A program made the position numbers and the translations under genes. The notes beneath the pieces are model-generated. The model saw nothing but the letters and a program-made list of their open reading frames with translations, had not been told where the DNA came from and did no database searches. A stretch of DNA of 64,000 nt from Thioalkalivibrio paradoxus ARh 1 (GTDB lineage: Bacteria; Pseudomonadota; Gammaproteobacteria; Ectothiorhodospirales; Ectothiorhodospiraceae), in contig NZ_CP007029.1 in the NCBI RefSeq assembly GCF_000227685.2, forward strand, positions 1,214,501 to 1,278,500, given 5' to 3'. This document shows positions 1 through 9,098 of this stretch, piece by piece. How positions within the stretch are numbered: the first letter of the stretch is position 1; the number at the start of each line of letters is the position of its first letter.

Positions 1-1
1 G

Positions 2-505
2 CAGGGTTGCGATGAAGAGAGGCTTGATGCTTGGGCGCTCTACAGCTACTTCGAATGGCAGGAGCGTCAGTCGAAATTCCTCGCAAATGCAGTTCGCGTC
101 TACGAGTTTCATGATTACGATTGGTGGCTTCCTTTATGGGATGTCGCGTTCGTTGGATTTTGGGAGTCAGCGCCTTTGAGTATACGGCGTAATAAAAAGT
201 GGTATTGCGATTACGTCGCAAGCCGGTATTCCGTTTTCGACCCTCAGGCAACGGACTTGGGGAACGCAAGTAAGACGCCTTCTGGGTTTTGGATCGCGGG
301 CTTAAAAAGGCATGCTCCCAAGAGCTATGAACATATGAGGCGGAAGTGGTACAGCATATTGAAGGGGCGCCCCAAATCGGTGCTGGCGTCTGACGGTCGC
401 TATGACGAATGCGAACAGCGACGGCTTCGCGCTCGCGGATTCTCTTCTAATGGCGTGGCCGCATATTTCTTTCTACGTGACGTGTTAGGGAGGAGCTTTG
501 CGTAG
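2..505 (+). CDS. Asparagine-synthase-like protein, C-terminal part (5' end outside window)
   Basis: The reading frame is open from base 2 to the stop at 503-505, so only the last 167 residues are visible. The segment WLPLWDVAFVGFW followed by a basic stretch resembles the C-terminal end of the asparagine synthase domain (AsnB family) found in capsule and exopolysaccharide loci, where such proteins amidate or otherwise modify sugars or side chains. The catalytic N-terminal Ntn domain and the ATP-binding site lie outside the window, so activity cannot be judged. It overlaps the following acetyltransferase by 8 bases, which suggests one operon. The family call rests on motif memory from a partial sequence. 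Confidence 0.55.
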   Translation, partial: QGCDEERLDAWALYSYFEWQERQSKFLANAVRVYEFHDYDWWLPLWDVAFVGFWESAPLSIRRNKKWYCDYVASRYSVFDPQATDLGNASKTPSGFWIAGLKRHAPKSYEHMRRKWYSILKGRPKSVLASDGRYDECEQRRLRARGFSSNGVAAYFFLRDVLGRSFA

Positions 506-1079
506 CTGGATCCAAAAGACCGATAATTTTGGGAAGGCCCTGTCGTTCGTTCGGCGGAATCTGCTTTATGGGCCTCGTATTCAGCGGTGTACGGCCGTGC
601 GGATAAACGGGTTCGTTTTCGCTGGGGTTACCAAGAAACGAGTTCCAGAGGCCATGGATTTCTATCGTTCGCTGCATCAAGGGGGGTCGATTGGGTGGGC
701 CAGGAGGTTGGTCTATACCCTGTTGGCCGATCGTCTGTGTGTAGCGTGCGTCAACGAAGAGACCGCGGAGCTTTGTGGGGTAGGATTCTATTATTTTAAT
801 AGGAGAGATATCGACGAGGGCACGGTTCACGAGGGGTTTAGTGGAGTCAAGGAGAGTTTCCGGGGGAAGGGTTTGGGCACCTTGCTACGAAAGACGGCGA
901 TTGAGCATTTTGGGAGATCCGGCATCATGGGGGTTTCAAGTCGGGTCTCGGCCGACAACCAGCCATCACTTCGAAGTAATCTGAAGTTAGGGTTCAAGAT
1001 TGTAGAAGTGTACTATGACAAAGGTCTTGAGAAAGAACGGTATTATTTGGTAAAGCGTTTCGATGAACGAACCAATTGA
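498..1079 (+). CDS. GNAT-family N-acetyltransferase
   Basis: This 193-residue protein contains the acetyl-CoA pyrophosphate-binding motif RGKGLG inside VKESFRGKGLGTLLRKTA (about residues 118-135), followed by a typical NxxSxxxxxKLGF-like segment near NQPSLRSNLKLGF. GNAT proteins in polysaccharide loci usually acetylate amino sugars. The acceptor cannot be read from the sequence. The start is a TTG at 498 behind GGGAGGAG, and the spacing is short, so the exact start is uncertain. It overlaps the genes on both sides, consistent with translational coupling within the surface-polysaccharide operon. Confidence 0.75.
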   Translation: MRSWIQKTDNFGKALSFVRRNLLYGPRIQRCTAVRINGFVFAGVTKKRVPEAMDFYRSLHQGGSIGWARRLVYTLLADRLCVACVNEETAELCGVGFYYFNRRDIDEGTVHEGFSGVKESFRGKGLGTLLRKTAIEHFGRSGIMGVSSRVSADNQPSLRSNLKLGFKIVEVYYDKGLEKERYYLVKRFDERTN

Positions 1080-1998
1080 AAAAGTGTGTAAGGATCCAAT
1101 GCTGCTGGAAGGCTGGGTTCGGTTCAATGAGAAGCAATGGGGCCTTCGAGCGCATTGGGTAGAACTTGGGCCAGCCAAGGGGAACGCTTGGTCATTGAGA
1201 ACGGTGATGTACGAAAATCGGCGGGGAGTTCTAAAGACGCCGCCGCGGAATCCGTATCTCCCGATCGAGTTCACAAGTCAAGACGGGCGACGCGGTTCGG
1301 TTAACCGGCGTAAACGGGAGGCACTTGAGGGGTTGGCCCGTGTGATGGCCGGCTTTAGGTCCCAAGGTATTATTGCACTGGATCCGTGGGTAGAAGACGC
1401 CAGGCCGTTCCAGTGGAGGGGGCAGTTGGCGGAGCCTCGGTATACGTATCGTCTAGAGTTGCCGGGTTGGAAAGAGCAGGCTGACAAGAACGTGTTGCAG
1501 AAAGCACGAAAAGCTGAGCGTTTGGGCTATGTGGTGGAGCGGTCGACTGACTACCTTGCGGTGCAGAATTGCCTGGAGTCCGTCCAGGCGCGCAAGGGAT
1601 TCGATCACCGGGTGGATGTGGCAGCGCTAGCGTCTGTGGCGGATTCGCTGGGTCCAGAGCATTTTGTGTGTTTCCTGGCGCGCGATAAGGCGGGCGAGCC
1701 AAAAGGAGCATGGGTTCGACTGTATATGCCGGGTGGTCGGGCTTTGGCCTGGTCAGCTGGGGTGAGAACCGAAGCGTTGAGGGATGGTGTGAATAATCTT
1801 CTTGGGGTATATGCAATTCAGTTTTTCGTAGAGGCCGAGTGCAAGAGTTTTGATTTTGTTGGGGCCAATATCCCTCCTGTTGCCGCCATGAAGGAGGCAT
1901 GGGGTGGGCGGCTAGTGCCGAACTTCGTTGTTTATCCCCCAAGTTTTCGCGCTATTGGTAGGCTCTGTCAACGATGGATTCAGGCGAAAAGAAAATGA
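1063..1998 (+). CDS. FemAB-like / GNAT-superfamily protein
   Basis: A 311-residue protein starting at ATG 1063, inside the last codons of the preceding GNAT gene. The region LQKARKAERLGYVVE (about residues 145-160), the aromatic block around LAWSAGVR and the end motif GANIPPVAAMKEAWGG match the FemAB/Acetyltransf_6 fold seen in exopolysaccharide clusters. Related proteins add amino acids or acyl groups to glycans or peptidoglycan using acyl-tRNA or acyl-CoA. The donor here is unknown. It belongs to the same operon as its neighbours by position and overlap. Confidence 0.65.
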   Translation: MNEPIEKVCKDPMLLEGWVRFNEKQWGLRAHWVELGPAKGNAWSLRTVMYENRRGVLKTPPRNPYLPIEFTSQDGRRGSVNRRKREALEGLARVMAGFRSQGIIALDPWVEDARPFQWRGQLAEPRYTYRLELPGWKEQADKNVLQKARKAERLGYVVERSTDYLAVQNCLESVQARKGFDHRVDVAALASVADSLGPEHFVCFLARDKAGEPKGAWVRLYMPGGRALAWSAGVRTEALRDGVNNLLGVYAIQFFVEAECKSFDFVGANIPPVAAMKEAWGGRLVPNFVVYPPSFRAIGRLCQRWIQAKRK

Positions 1999-2168
1999 GC
2001 GGGGTTGGGTCGGTAGGCGGGTATATGGTATCTAGGGATTGGAAAACTGAAAAATGGCTTCGCTTATGTATTTTTTGTTAATGCCGGTGTTTTCTGATTT
2101 GCGATCATGTAATAAGGGCAGGCGCCTGATCGCAATCGGCTTAGTTGTGACGGCAAGAGTTTAAAGTC

Positions 2169-3521
2169 ATGGGTCGAGATATGGGAAACGCAGTTATCCC
2201 GTGGCTGGAGCAGCTGCTGAAGGAACGGTTTTGCCCAGAGCTTCGACTTTCGACGGATTTGGGACGGGTGCGTTTGATGCTTTCGGGTTTGGAAGGGCGA
2301 ATTCTATTTGATCGACGTAACGTCGCGTGCTTGGAAAACGGGTTGGGTTCCGGTTGCGAATCCTGGGACCCTGAAACGGAAGGTTGGGAGTCTGCGATTG
2401 GTCTCACGTTGCCTGCACCAGGGAATGCTAAGCTTGAGGGGCCGTTGATTGAGAGGGACAACAAAGGGTACGTCGTTCACTATGACATTTTGGGCTTAAC
2501 TTACTGGATGCTGTCCCGGATTGAAGAAATCGGCCGTAGGGATCTCGACGCGCATGGACGCTTTCCTGCCACCGCATCCCATGCCTTTCGGCATGAGTAT
2601 CTTGATCGGCCGATCGTAGACGAATGGATGCACATCCTTGGGCAAGTCATTGAGCGGCAATGGCCGCGGGTGAAGCTTAAGGAGAACATCTTCGAAGTAA
2701 AGGTCTCGCACGACGTTGACCGCCCGAGCCGGTATGCATTCGGCGGGCTGGGGCAGCTTGGCCGGCGGATCGCGGGAGATGTGGTCAAGCGGCGCGAACT
2801 GTCGAGCGCTGTTCGGGGTCCGCTGGTACGCTGGCGGACGCGTGACCGTCTGGACGAAGCCGACCCTTACAACAACTTCGAATGGATCATGGAAGTTTCT
2901 GAACGTTACGGGCTCGCGAGCGCGTTCTACTTCATTGCTGGCCGCACGGATCCGCGCAAGGACGGTGATTACGAGGTGGAGGACCCGGCGATCCGTCACC
3001 TGCTGCGCCGGATTCATACCCGAGGCCACGAGATCGGTCTTCATCCGAGCTATGCCACGTATCGCTCCGCCGACTTGGTCGCCCGGGAAGCAGATCGCCT
3101 TCGGCGGGTGTGTGCCGAGGAGGGAATCCGCCAAGAAAAATGGGGAGGGCGGATGCATTACCTTCGGTGGGAACAGCCGACGACCTTGCGTGCCTGGGAG
3201 GCTGCGGGTATGACCTATGACAGCACGATGACGTATGCGGATCACGCTGGCTTCCGTTGCGGGACGTGCTTCGAGTACCCCGCGTTCGACGCTGTCGCAG
3301 GGCAACCGCTGAATCTACGGATAAGGCCCCTGATCGCGATGGAGTGCTCGGTGCTTGGAGACCAATACATGGGGCTCAAGAAGTCCGACGCGCTGGATGA
3401 GTTTGCGAAGCTCAAGGAACGTTGCCGGGCTGTGCGAGGCGCGTTCTCTCTTCTATGGCATAACTCCGAGCTGCGCACGCCGGACGAGCGACTCCTGTAC
3501 GAATCGGTGTTGAGCGTTTAG
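2169..3521 (+). CDS. NodB-type polysaccharide deacetylase family protein
   Basis: A 450-residue protein. The deacetylase fold begins near residue 178 with the metal and catalytic motif VSHDVDRPSR and continues with GHEIGLHPSY (about residue 280), the arginine-containing segment WGGRMHYLRW and the late LLWHN motif. The first 150 or so residues form an N-terminal region typical of the long bacterial variants in exopolysaccharide loci. The expected reaction is removal of N-acetyl groups from an amino-sugar polymer or precursor. Two possible ATG starts lie five codons apart (2169 and 2181). A 170-base A+T-rich gap separates it from the preceding gene, so it may have its own promoter. Confidence 0.8.
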   Translation: MGRDMGNAVIPWLEQLLKERFCPELRLSTDLGRVRLMLSGLEGRILFDRRNVACLENGLGSGCESWDPETEGWESAIGLTLPAPGNAKLEGPLIERDNKGYVVHYDILGLTYWMLSRIEEIGRRDLDAHGRFPATASHAFRHEYLDRPIVDEWMHILGQVIERQWPRVKLKENIFEVKVSHDVDRPSRYAFGGLGQLGRRIAGDVVKRRELSSAVRGPLVRWRTRDRLDEADPYNNFEWIMEVSERYGLASAFYFIAGRTDPRKDGDYEVEDPAIRHLLRRIHTRGHEIGLHPSYATYRSADLVAREADRLRRVCAEEGIRQEKWGGRMHYLRWEQPTTLRAWEAAGMTYDSTMTYADHAGFRCGTCFEYPAFDAVAGQPLNLRIRPLIAMECSVLGDQYMGLKKSDALDEFAKLKERCRAVRGAFSLLWHNSELRTPDERLLYESVLSV

Positions 3522-3560
3522 TGTGGGACTAATTGATGCGTGCACAAGAGTTGAAGAAAC

Positions 3561-4874
3561 GTGAAGCTATCTAAAACCAAGCTTTTGGAGGCCCTAGCGG
3601 GGACCGGGTTTATCATATTGTTCCCTGGATTCCTCCTGTACCACTTGGGTGTTGCGTATCGAATTATTCCAGCATTCGCGGCCGGTCTATTCGGCTATGC
3701 CTCCGTCGCGTTCTTTGCGCTCTTCGTGTTTACGTTTCCGTTCCTCTGGAAGAGAGCCAAAGCCGCCCCGTTTTTCTGGCTCACAATCGTTTTTTTGGCC
3801 TATATCGTGGCACTGTCGGGTTTCTACTATTTTTTGGTTCCGGATGAATTGACACGGATAGCCGCAGTGCAGTCGTTTCAGACCGTCGTTTTCTGGGGTG
3901 CGCTGGTGTTCGTTGGATTCTTTCTGCCGTGGCGATCCCCGTGGCTGGCTTGGAGTCTGTTGGTGTTTGCCACCGCCCTTGTTTTGTACCTTGTGTTTTA
4001 TGTAATCACTACAGGGGCCGTCATGTTCGATGCGCGACGCGTTTTAACGGGAGAGGGTGTAGCAAGCTACCAGGGATTCGCTCGGTCAGCGGTGGTGGTA
4101 TTCCTGTTTCTCGTGGCGGTATATTCTGCGGCCCGCGCTCGGTTACTCCTTGTTGTCACTGGCGCTTTCGCTCTGTTCGTGCTTGGGGCACGTGCCGAGC
4201 TTTACGGGTTTTTGGCGGTGGTATTGATGTTCGCGTTGCTCCGGTCCTTGGCCAGCGTTAAGCAGCTTGTTGGGTTTTCTTTTGGGTTTTTCGTGATCGG
4301 CGTCGCCCTTTTCATGGGTGTCGAATATTGGGAGCAGAGTCGACAGTTTCACGTTTTGGATTTGGGCGCCGCAAGTTCTTGGATTGCAAGAATGGAACTC
4401 CAGGCGTTGGCTGTGGAACAGATTTTGGCGAGTCCGTTCGTCGGTGAGTTCGGCGGGCATGTGCGCTTCGACAGTGTGGGAGGCTATGCGCACAACGCGC
4501 TTTCCGCGTGGGTAAATTATGGATTTCTTGGATTCTTAATTTTCTCATATTTAACGTTCGCCGGCGCGTTGGGGTCCGGCCTGAAAATTTGGCGAGAGAA
4601 AACGGTGCCGGCGTATTGGGAACTGGCGTTTCTGTTTAACGCTTTTTCTCTGGTTCTCGTCGTGGTCGCAAAATCGGTTTTCTGGCCTGTCCCGGCATTG
4701 GGGTGGGCATTCTACGCGATGGCGCTAGTGCATGAGCGAGAGAAGAGGTCGGCAGATATGAAGGTGCCACTGACGCTGGAGCAACCAGTGGTAGAAACCA
4801 CGGCGAGCACGCAGTTAGTGCGGCCCAGAGGGAATCGGCGATGGATTGGGGTGGCGGGATCATTTCGGCGATAG
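3561..4874 (+). CDS. Wzy/O-antigen ligase-like membrane protein
   Basis: A 437-residue protein starting at GTG 3561 and made almost wholly of hydrophobic segments, about ten predicted membrane helices. Between helices near residues 290-325 lies a polar loop containing GGYAHNALSAWVNYGFLGF, the HNxxL...YGxxG pattern of Wzy polymerases and WaaL ligases. The last 50 residues are hydrophilic and probably cytoplasmic. In this setting the likely role is polymerising lipid-linked repeat units in the inner membrane. Polymerase and ligase cannot be told apart by sequence alone. Confidence 0.75.
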   Translation: MKLSKTKLLEALAGTGFIILFPGFLLYHLGVAYRIIPAFAAGLFGYASVAFFALFVFTFPFLWKRAKAAPFFWLTIVFLAYIVALSGFYYFLVPDELTRIAAVQSFQTVVFWGALVFVGFFLPWRSPWLAWSLLVFATALVLYLVFYVITTGAVMFDARRVLTGEGVASYQGFARSAVVVFLFLVAVYSAARARLLLVVTGAFALFVLGARAELYGFLAVVLMFALLRSLASVKQLVGFSFGFFVIGVALFMGVEYWEQSRQFHVLDLGAASSWIARMELQALAVEQILASPFVGEFGGHVRFDSVGGYAHNALSAWVNYGFLGFLIFSYLTFAGALGSGLKIWREKTVPAYWELAFLFNAFSLVLVVVAKSVFWPVPALGWAFYAMALVHEREKRSADMKVPLTLEQPVVETTASTQLVRPRGNRRWIGVAGSFRR

Positions 4875-5288
4875 GAAGTAAACCGCCTCAGGAATTTCGG
4901 AGCCTCTTTCCTGTGAGAGGATCGGATAGAGCAATGAATACTGACGTACGATAGACCAGGTGTTCGGGTTCCGATCCTGGTGGTTGTGTGGCCCGGGTTT
5001 GCACACGGCTACGCCTCGAGATGAAAGAGCAGACACGAGCAACCACGCTCAGTACGGATGATCTGTGCGAAAGCCTGTGTTCTTCCGCGCCCCGTTTCAC
5101 AGGTCGGATCCGTTACGCCTGAGAATATTGCAGAAGCAAGCCTTTGTCGCGGCTTTGAACAATACAAAACGGGCTATTGGTAAAGCCACTTTACAATGGC
5201 CTTGCGCCTACGCATCGGAGAGCGGGAGGTGGCATTTCCAACAGTCGCATTAGTAACTTACCAGCGATCCTTTCTTTAGGCGGTACCA
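4875..5288. other. Intergenic stretch without a recognisable gene
   Basis: About 410 bases separate the Wzy-like gene from the next glycosyltransferase. I see no conserved protein segment on either strand and no strong palindrome. The stretch may carry a promoter for the downstream glycosyltransferase-wecB group, but no convincing -35/-10 pair was found. Confidence 0.4.
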
Positions 5289-6428
5289 ATGATCTGTCAC
5301 ATGACCAATGTTCACCCACGCACGGACATCCGCATTCGGGTGAAAGAGGCTTCGTCGCTTGCGGAGACACTCGGGGTGCCAGTGTCCCTGTTCGTTCAGG
5401 ATGGTCTTGGCGACGAAACAGACGAGAACGGCATGCGCGTCATCGACACCGGTCTCGTGAGCGGCGGGCGGCTGCGTAGGATGAGCGTGGGTGCGTGGCG
5501 GATGTACCGGGCGGTGCACAAGGCGCGCCCGAAAGTCGCGCACTTCCACGACCCAGAGCTGATTCCAGTGGGGCTGGCCCTGAAGTTGTCCGGCATCAAG
5601 GTGGTTTACGACATTCACGAGGATGTGCCCCGGCAGATCCAAAACAAGAAATATCTTCCGGCCCTGATCCGGCACCCGGTGGCTTGGACGGTGGAAGCGG
5701 TGGAATGGGTCGCGGCCCACATTTTCGACGGGTTGGTGCCCGCAACGCCGAGAATCGCAGAGCGGTTTCCGGCTGCAAAGACGGTGGTGGTGCAGAACTT
5801 TCCGTTGCTTTCGGAATGGCCGTCGGTCGTGGAGGCGAACTACGCCCAGCGACCGGAGCACGTCGCCTACGTCGGGGGGATTACCCGAAAGCGGGGTGCA
5901 GTGGAGATGATCCAGGCGCTGGAGGTGATCGCGGAGCGGCAACCGGTTCGTCTGCAGCTTGCGGGGGGCTTTCAACCCTCCGGCCTGGAGGTCGAGTTGA
6001 AGGCGCTTGCTGGTTGGCAGCATGTGGATTACCGGGGCTGGGCGTCAAGGCCAGAGGTCGCGCAGATGCTTGGTCAGGTTCGCGCTGGCCTGGTTGTGCT
6101 CCACCCGACGGCCAACTACCCCGATGCGTATCCCGTGAAGATGTTCGAATACATGGCCGCCGGTCTGCCGGTGATCGCTTCGGACTTCCCGTTGTGGCGG
6201 CAGATCGTGGACGGAGCTGGCTGCGGTTTGTTGGTCGATCCGCTGAATCCCAGGGCCATCGCTGAAGCCATGCAATGGTTGCTGGATCATCCCGAGGAGG
6301 CCGAGGCCATGGGGCGCCGCGGCCGCGAGGCGGTGGAACGGGTGTACCACTGGGAGCCGGAAGCAGAGAAGCTTCTCGACCTGTACCGCCGCCTGCTCGG
6401 CGGAGAAACCCGGGAGGTGATCGGATGA
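5289..6428 (+). CDS. GT4-family glycosyltransferase
   Basis: A 379-residue GT-B glycosyltransferase. The start MICHMTNVHPRTDIRI matches the usual beginning of this subfamily (xxHxTxxHPRxDxRI), which fixes the ATG at 5289. The C-terminal half has YVGGITRKRGAVEMI, then YPVKMFEYMAAGLPVIASDFP (about residues 278-298), the nucleotide-sugar-binding motif with the conserved acidic residue EYMAAG. It would transfer an activated sugar to the growing lipid-linked unit at the cytoplasmic face. Its stop codon overlaps the wecB start in ATGA, so the two are probably coupled. Confidence 0.85.
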   Translation: MICHMTNVHPRTDIRIRVKEASSLAETLGVPVSLFVQDGLGDETDENGMRVIDTGLVSGGRLRRMSVGAWRMYRAVHKARPKVAHFHDPELIPVGLALKLSGIKVVYDIHEDVPRQIQNKKYLPALIRHPVAWTVEAVEWVAAHIFDGLVPATPRIAERFPAAKTVVVQNFPLLSEWPSVVEANYAQRPEHVAYVGGITRKRGAVEMIQALEVIAERQPVRLQLAGGFQPSGLEVELKALAGWQHVDYRGWASRPEVAQMLGQVRAGLVVLHPTANYPDAYPVKMFEYMAAGLPVIASDFPLWRQIVDGAGCGLLVDPLNPRAIAEAMQWLLDHPEEAEAMGRRGREAVERVYHWEPEAEKLLDLYRRLLGGETREVIG

Positions 6429-7504
6429 TTCGGATCCTTACGGTGGTTGGCGCGCGCCCGCAGTTCATCAAGGCGGCCGTCGTATCACGTGCGATTTCCG
6501 TGCGTTCGGTGATAGAGGAGCAGATTCTCCACACGGGGCAGCATTTCGATATCGACATGTCGGCGCGGTTTTTCGAGGAACTCGAAATTCCCGAACCTGC
6601 GTTCAACCTCGGGATCGGCGGCGGATCCCACGGTCAGAATACCGGGCGCATGATCGAGGGAATCGAGCGGGTGCTGCTGGATCAGCGACCGGATTGGCTA
6701 TTGGTCTACGGGGATACCGATTCGACCCTCGCCGGAGCGTTGGCAGCTGTGAAGCTGCATATCCCAGTGGCGCACGTCGAGGCGGGTTTGCGGTCGTTCA
6801 ACCGGCGCATGCCCGAGGAGATAAACCGGGTGTTGACCGACCACGCGGCGACGCGGCTCTTCGCGCCCACAGCGGCGGCCGTGACCAACCCAAGGAACGA
6901 GGGAATTGAGAGCGATGCTGTGGAGCAGGTCGGCGACGTGATGTACGACGCGGCCTTGTTCTATGGCAAGAAGGCCGAGCGCGTGAGCTCGATCCTGCGC
7001 GATCTGAATCTAAACCCGAAAAGCTACGTTCTCGCGACGCTCCACCGGGCCGAAAACACCGACGATCCTGCGCGTCTCGAGGCTATTCTCGATGGGTTCC
7101 GCGCGAGCGGCCAGCGCATCATTCTGCCCCTCCACCCCCGCACGCACAGCCGGTTAACCCGCTTTGGCTTGGTATTGCCCGAGAACGTGCAGGGCATTCC
7201 GCCCGTTGGGTACCTGGATATGGTCCAACTGGAGCGGAATGCCATCCTGATCGCAACCGACTCGGGCGGCGTGCAGAAGGAAGCGTTCTTTCACCAAGTA
7301 CCCTGCGTAACCCTTCGGGACGAGACCGAATGGGTGGAACTCGTCGAGGCGGGGTGGAACCGGCTGGCGCCGGCACTGAGCGGGTTGATCCCTGAGGCAA
7401 TGGAGACCCGGTTGGGCAGCTCCGGATTGAACGTTTCACACTACGGGCAAGGGGACGCGGCTCGGTTGATTGCTGGTTCTTTGACTATCCCTCGGGGCTC
7501 TTGA
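6425..7504 (+). CDS. wecB: UDP-N-acetylglucosamine 2-epimerase (non-hydrolysing)
   Basis: A 359-residue protein that interconverts UDP-GlcNAc and UDP-ManNAc in the cytoplasm, giving the precursor for ManNAc-type or ManNAcA residues. The family start VVGARPQFIKAA lies at residues 6-17. Also visible are LHTGQHFD, VYGDTDSTLAGALAA, HVEAGLRSFNRRMPEEINR and the late DSGGVQKEAF motif with its catalytic acidic and glycine residues. The frame stays open upstream, but the ATG at 6425 overlapping the previous stop (ATGA) gives the standard family N-terminus. It sits between two glycosyltransferases. Confidence 0.93.
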   Translation: MIRILTVVGARPQFIKAAVVSRAISVRSVIEEQILHTGQHFDIDMSARFFEELEIPEPAFNLGIGGGSHGQNTGRMIEGIERVLLDQRPDWLLVYGDTDSTLAGALAAVKLHIPVAHVEAGLRSFNRRMPEEINRVLTDHAATRLFAPTAAAVTNPRNEGIESDAVEQVGDVMYDAALFYGKKAERVSSILRDLNLNPKSYVLATLHRAENTDDPARLEAILDGFRASGQRIILPLHPRTHSRLTRFGLVLPENVQGIPPVGYLDMVQLERNAILIATDSGGVQKEAFFHQVPCVTLRDETEWVELVEAGWNRLAPALSGLIPEAMETRLGSSGLNVSHYGQGDAARLIAGSLTIPRGS

Positions 7505-7531
7505 TCAGTGCCGCAAGGCGTCGGACTCACC

Positions 7532-8833
7532 ATGACTCAAAAACAGACTGGGGCGGTGCGCACCAAGCACGTATGGGTGCTCAACCACTACGCGCGTGGG
7601 CCATCGGAAAGCGGCGGGACCCGTCATTTCCATCTGGCCCAGAAGCTTGTTCCTCTGGGTTGGGTGGCGACCGTATTTACCGCCAGTGTCAATCGAGATG
7701 ATATACGGCAGACGGTTGCCCGAAATGAGGGATACCGGGATGAGCAAATTGAGGGAGTGTCGTTCCGGCGCATCCGCACGCCGGCATACCAAGGTAACGG
7801 GATTGGCCGAATCAAGAATATGCTGGCCTATTTTGGGCGGATGCTTTTGCCCCGATATACGCGAGGAATTCCGGATCCCGAAGTAGTCGTCGGCTCTAGC
7901 GTGCACCCGTTTGCCGCAGTCGCTGCAGCGCTATTGGCGCGGCGTCATAGAGTCCCTTTCGTGTTCGAGGTGCGTGATCTCTGGCCGCAGACATTGATCG
8001 AGATGGGACGGTTAAGAGAAGGGAGCGCTGTCACTTGGCTGATGCGGCGGTTGGAGCTATGGTTGTATCGGTCTGCGGACCGAATCGTGGTTTTGTTGCC
8101 GAAGGCGGTTGAGTACATTGCGCCACTCGGGATCCCAGAAGATCGTGTAAATTGGATCCCGAATGGGGTTGACCTGACGCTGTACTCTCGAAACCGCCCC
8201 CCCCGGGGTCCTTCTTGCCAACCCTTTACTTTCATGTACTTCGGGGCTCATGGACAAGCGAACGGTCTCGAGACGTTGATCGAGGCCATGGGGATTCTGA
8301 AGAGAAGGGGGCGAGCCGATGCGGTACAGCTGCGAATGATTGGTGGGGGTGGCTTGAAGCCGACACTCATCGAGATGAGCCAACAGCTTGGGTTGAGCAA
8401 TATTTCTTTTGAGTCGAGAGTCGAAAAAAGAGAGATTCCAAATCTGGCGGCGCAGGCGGACGCGTTCGTTATTACCGTAAGGGCGCTTCCCGGTCTCTAT
8501 CGGTATGGGATAAGCATGAACAAGCTGTTCGATTACTTGGCGGCTGGTCGTCCAATTGTCATCTCGCTGAGCGCAGCGAACAATCCGGTTGCCGAGGCGG
8601 GTGCGGGGCTTACCGCAGAGCCCGACGATCCAGTGTCCTTGGCTGATGCAATGGAGAAACTAGTCGCGCTTCCCGCCGAGGAGCGATCGGCAATGGGCGA
8701 GTCGGCCCGCAAGTACGTTTCGGAAAACCATCGATTCGAAGTCTTGGCTAAGCGTTTTGCCGACATTCTTGATGATGTGGTTGCCGAGCGCAGTCGGGAG
8801 AGTCGTGCGCTCGGGCCGAGGTTCTGGCGGTGA
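7532..8833 (+). CDS. GT4-family glycosyltransferase (WbuB/WcaI-like)
   Basis: A 433-residue GT-B enzyme. The N-terminus VWVLNHYARGPSESGGTRH places the substrate-binding loop SGGTRHFHLA at residues 27-36. The middle has FVFEVRDLWPQTLIEMG, the signature of the WbuB/WcaI group, and the C-terminal half ends with KLFDYLAAGRPIVISL. Members of this group transfer sugars such as L-fucosamine or similar amino sugars onto lipid-linked intermediates, but the donor is not readable here. The ATG at 7532 fits the family better than the upstream GTG at 7508. It follows wecB directly. Confidence 0.83.
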   Translation: MTQKQTGAVRTKHVWVLNHYARGPSESGGTRHFHLAQKLVPLGWVATVFTASVNRDDIRQTVARNEGYRDEQIEGVSFRRIRTPAYQGNGIGRIKNMLAYFGRMLLPRYTRGIPDPEVVVGSSVHPFAAVAAALLARRHRVPFVFEVRDLWPQTLIEMGRLREGSAVTWLMRRLELWLYRSADRIVVLLPKAVEYIAPLGIPEDRVNWIPNGVDLTLYSRNRPPRGPSCQPFTFMYFGAHGQANGLETLIEAMGILKRRGRADAVQLRMIGGGGLKPTLIEMSQQLGLSNISFESRVEKREIPNLAAQADAFVITVRALPGLYRYGISMNKLFDYLAAGRPIVISLSAANNPVAEAGAGLTAEPDDPVSLADAMEKLVALPAEERSAMGESARKYVSENHRFEVLAKRFADILDDVVAERSRESRALGPRFWR

Positions 8834-9098
8834 GATGTGGCCGTCGCTTGGGAAACGGCGGACAGTGCGATTTGGTATGGAGGATTGCAAAAGTGCCCGC
8901 GCTTTGGCTGCACTTTCGAATAAGCCTATGGCGGGGATTAGACCGCCCCAAGGCCGCGAGTACTTATGCGAGTCTCTATAAGGCTATGTGCTTTAGTGGG
9001 TGGATATCCCACCTGGGTAACCGCTAGCCACGCGCCCAGTATCGAGCCTTGCTGTGCGTCTGGTAACAGCCGTGTAGATGCGTAGGGGTCTCAAGACA

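Noticed and set aside
8834-9098. Possible gene remnant between the second glycosyltransferase and the ATP-grasp gene
   Set aside because: Two short frames exist, but neither shows a recognisable family segment or a ribosome-binding site.
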